Of a stretch of DNA of 5,176 nt, positions 4,717 to 5,176 are shown piece by piece (position 1 is the stretch's first letter; every line of letters begins with the position of its first letter). Origin of the DNA: DATGYC01 sp035298385 (lineage in GTDB: Bacteria > Bacillota > Sulfobacillia > Symbiobacteriales > Symbiobacteriaceae). Below the pieces are notes generated by a model. That model saw nothing but the letters and a program-made list of their open reading frames with translations, was not told the DNA's origin and did not search any database. The stretch spans positions 1-5,176 of the forward strand of contig DATGYC010000292.1 in assembly GCA_035298385.1 (NCBI GenBank), in the 5' to 3' direction. Position numbers and translations under genes: made by a program.

Positions 4717-4727
4717 GATCACCCCCC
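4717..4727 (-). promoter_or_regulatory. Extended Shine-Dalgarno of small ORF copy 3
   Basis: The minus strand reads GGGGGGTGATC. Seven of its bases (GGGTGAT) are also complementary to ATCACCC in the 3' part of the same predicted transcript (+ 4492-4498), so the site could be masked by the RNA itself. Confidence 0.7.
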
Positions 4728-4755
4728 ATCAGCACCGGCCGCCAACCACGTCTCT

Positions 4756-4764
4756 AGACTAACA
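4756..4764 (-). promoter_or_regulatory. Candidate extended -10 promoter of cassette 3
   Basis: The minus strand reads TGTTAGTCT, a weaker TGN-TANNNT match at the position conserved in copies 1 and 2. A GAATCTTTACG element (+ 4783-4793) lies 18 nt further upstream. Confidence 0.35.
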
Positions 4765-4804
4765 GCCAACGCAGATCTTGCGCGTAAAGATTCCATAAAG
4801 CCAA

Positions 4805-4833
4805 GAAGGGCGCCCTCCAGCAGGGCGCCCTTC
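4805..4833. terminator. Terminator of recG, GGCGCC-cored and symmetrical
   Basis: GAAGGGCGCCCT (4805-4816) pairs perfectly over 12 bp with AGGGCGCCCTTC (4822-4833) around a 5-nt loop. It begins 6 nt past the recG stop on the minus strand, followed there by TTCTTGG. Its symmetry allows it to act on both strands, separating recG from cassette 3. Confidence 0.75.
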
Positions 4834-4839
4834 CTCGTT

Positions 4840-5176
4840 CTAGCTGATGTTGATAAACCCAAACTCCTTACCAATCCGGCTCCCAACCGCCTCCCGCAGG
4901 GGCAGGTTCGCCGCCTGCCGCAGGTGCGGGTCCGCCTCCACCAGAGCGAACGCCTCCGCCCGACTCCGCTCCAAGATCGGCAGATCCCGGATCGGGTTCG
5001 CCACCTTCAGGTCCGGCAGGCCGTGCTGCCGCGTGCCAAAGAACTCACCCGGTCCGCGCAGCTCCAGATCCTTCTCCGAGAGCGAGAAGCCGTCGGTGCA
5101 CTTCTGCATCACCTGCATCCGCTCCCGGGCCTCATCGTTCTTCGCATCCGAGATCAGGATGCAGTAGGACTGGTGC
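4840..5176 (-). CDS. recG: ATP-dependent DNA helicase RecG, C-terminal end (5' part outside window)
   Basis: RecG remodels stalled replication forks and branch-migrates Holliday junctions. The frame is open from the right edge (first full codon 5175-5173) to TAG 4842-4840, giving 111 visible residues. They begin HQSYCILISDAKNDEARERM and include the diagnostic SEKDLELRGPGEFFGTRQHG block with LPDLKVANPIRD, the conserved end of the helicase C-terminal lobe and the RecG C-terminal (wedge-facing) segment. The protein ends KEFGFINIS, the usual position for RecG. The Met at 5118 is internal and not a start. It is convergent with the argS operon across the cassette array, and the last bases before its stop are echoed at the duplication junction near 3917-3924. 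Confidence 0.95.
   Translation of the reverse strand, partial: HQSYCILISDAKNDEARERMQVMQKCTDGFSLSEKDLELRGPGEFFGTRQHGLPDLKVANPIRDLPILERSRAEAFALVEADPHLRQAANLPLREAVGSRIGKEFGFINIS

Larger units (their letters stand above)
4453..4766. repeat. Tandem cassette copy 3
   Basis: This 314-bp copy has perfect 15-nt inverted-repeat arms (GGTTGGCGGCCGGTG at 4474-4488 and its complement at 4733-4747) spanning 274 nt. The variable-loop stem is at 4595-4628 with loop 4606-4620. The small-ORF half closely matches copy 1. It lies next to recG and keeps the ancestral right flank. Confidence 0.9.

Noticed and set aside
3498..4766. Cassettes as MITEs or another transposable element
   Set aside because: Inverted repeats exist, but conserved sequence continues outside them, no target duplication is seen, there is no transposase, and the phosphatase remnant explains the spread by tandem duplication.
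3498..4766. CRISPR array or type III toxin-antitoxin repeat array
   Set aside because: The repeats are over 300 bp with only three copies, there are no short regular repeats with unique spacers, and no cas or ToxN-like gene is present in the window.
3498..4766. Known structural RNA (tmRNA, SRP RNA, RNase P RNA, 6S) in the cassettes
   Set aside because: None of the signature sequences of these RNAs is present, and three tandem copies would be unusual for them.

Overview
This window looks like chromosome from a GC-rich bacterium, most likely a high-GC Bacillota lineage. The arginyl-tRNA synthetase has the PNKAAHIGHLRN type of signature that I associate with Clostridia and Symbiobacterium-like groups. 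Ribosome binding sites are strong AAGGAG / GGAGGTGATC types, and terminators are GC hairpins followed by short T runs. The lineage is an inference from motif memory, not a search.

Layout. Positions 2-346 (+) are the 3' end of a tyrosine-rich protein resembling a C39-like cysteine peptidase, closed by a terminator. A near-consensus promoter at 409-437 then drives a compact operon: argS (474-2378), an isochorismatase-family cysteine hydrolase (2395-2925) and a histidine-phosphatase-family protein (2909-3484, overlapping the hydrolase by 17 nt). At the far right, 4840-5176 (-) is the C-terminal end of recG, converging on the operon.

The interesting part is the roughly 1.35 kb between the phosphatase and recG, which a gene caller would leave nearly empty. 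It holds three tandem copies of a cassette of about 314 bp (3498-3811, 4042-4356, 4453-4766). Each copy has, on the minus strand, an extended -10 promoter-like motif and a Shine-Dalgarno sequence almost fully complementary to the 16S rRNA 3' tail. These precede a 26-27 codon ORF for a leucine-rich amphipathic peptide, a stem with a copy-specific loop just after the stop codon, and a highly conserved domain of about 125 nt with four predicted helices. A 15-nt inverted repeat brackets each copy at almost exactly the same distance (274, 275 and 274 nt), so the two ends of a transcript could pair. Cassettes are separated by GGCGCC-cored hairpins.

The three ORFs change mostly by synonymous or conservative substitutions and by one whole-codon indel, which supports real translation. 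Helix wobble evidence is split between strands, so both strands may be transcribed. The arrangement resembles tandem type I toxin-antitoxin loci (small peptide plus antisense RNA), but the function is unproven and I recognise neither the peptide nor the RNA. The array arose by tandem duplication: a 34-codon, internally deleted phosphatase remnant lies between copies 1 and 2, fused to a short sequence matching the end of recG. The ancestral order was therefore phosphatase - one cassette - recG.
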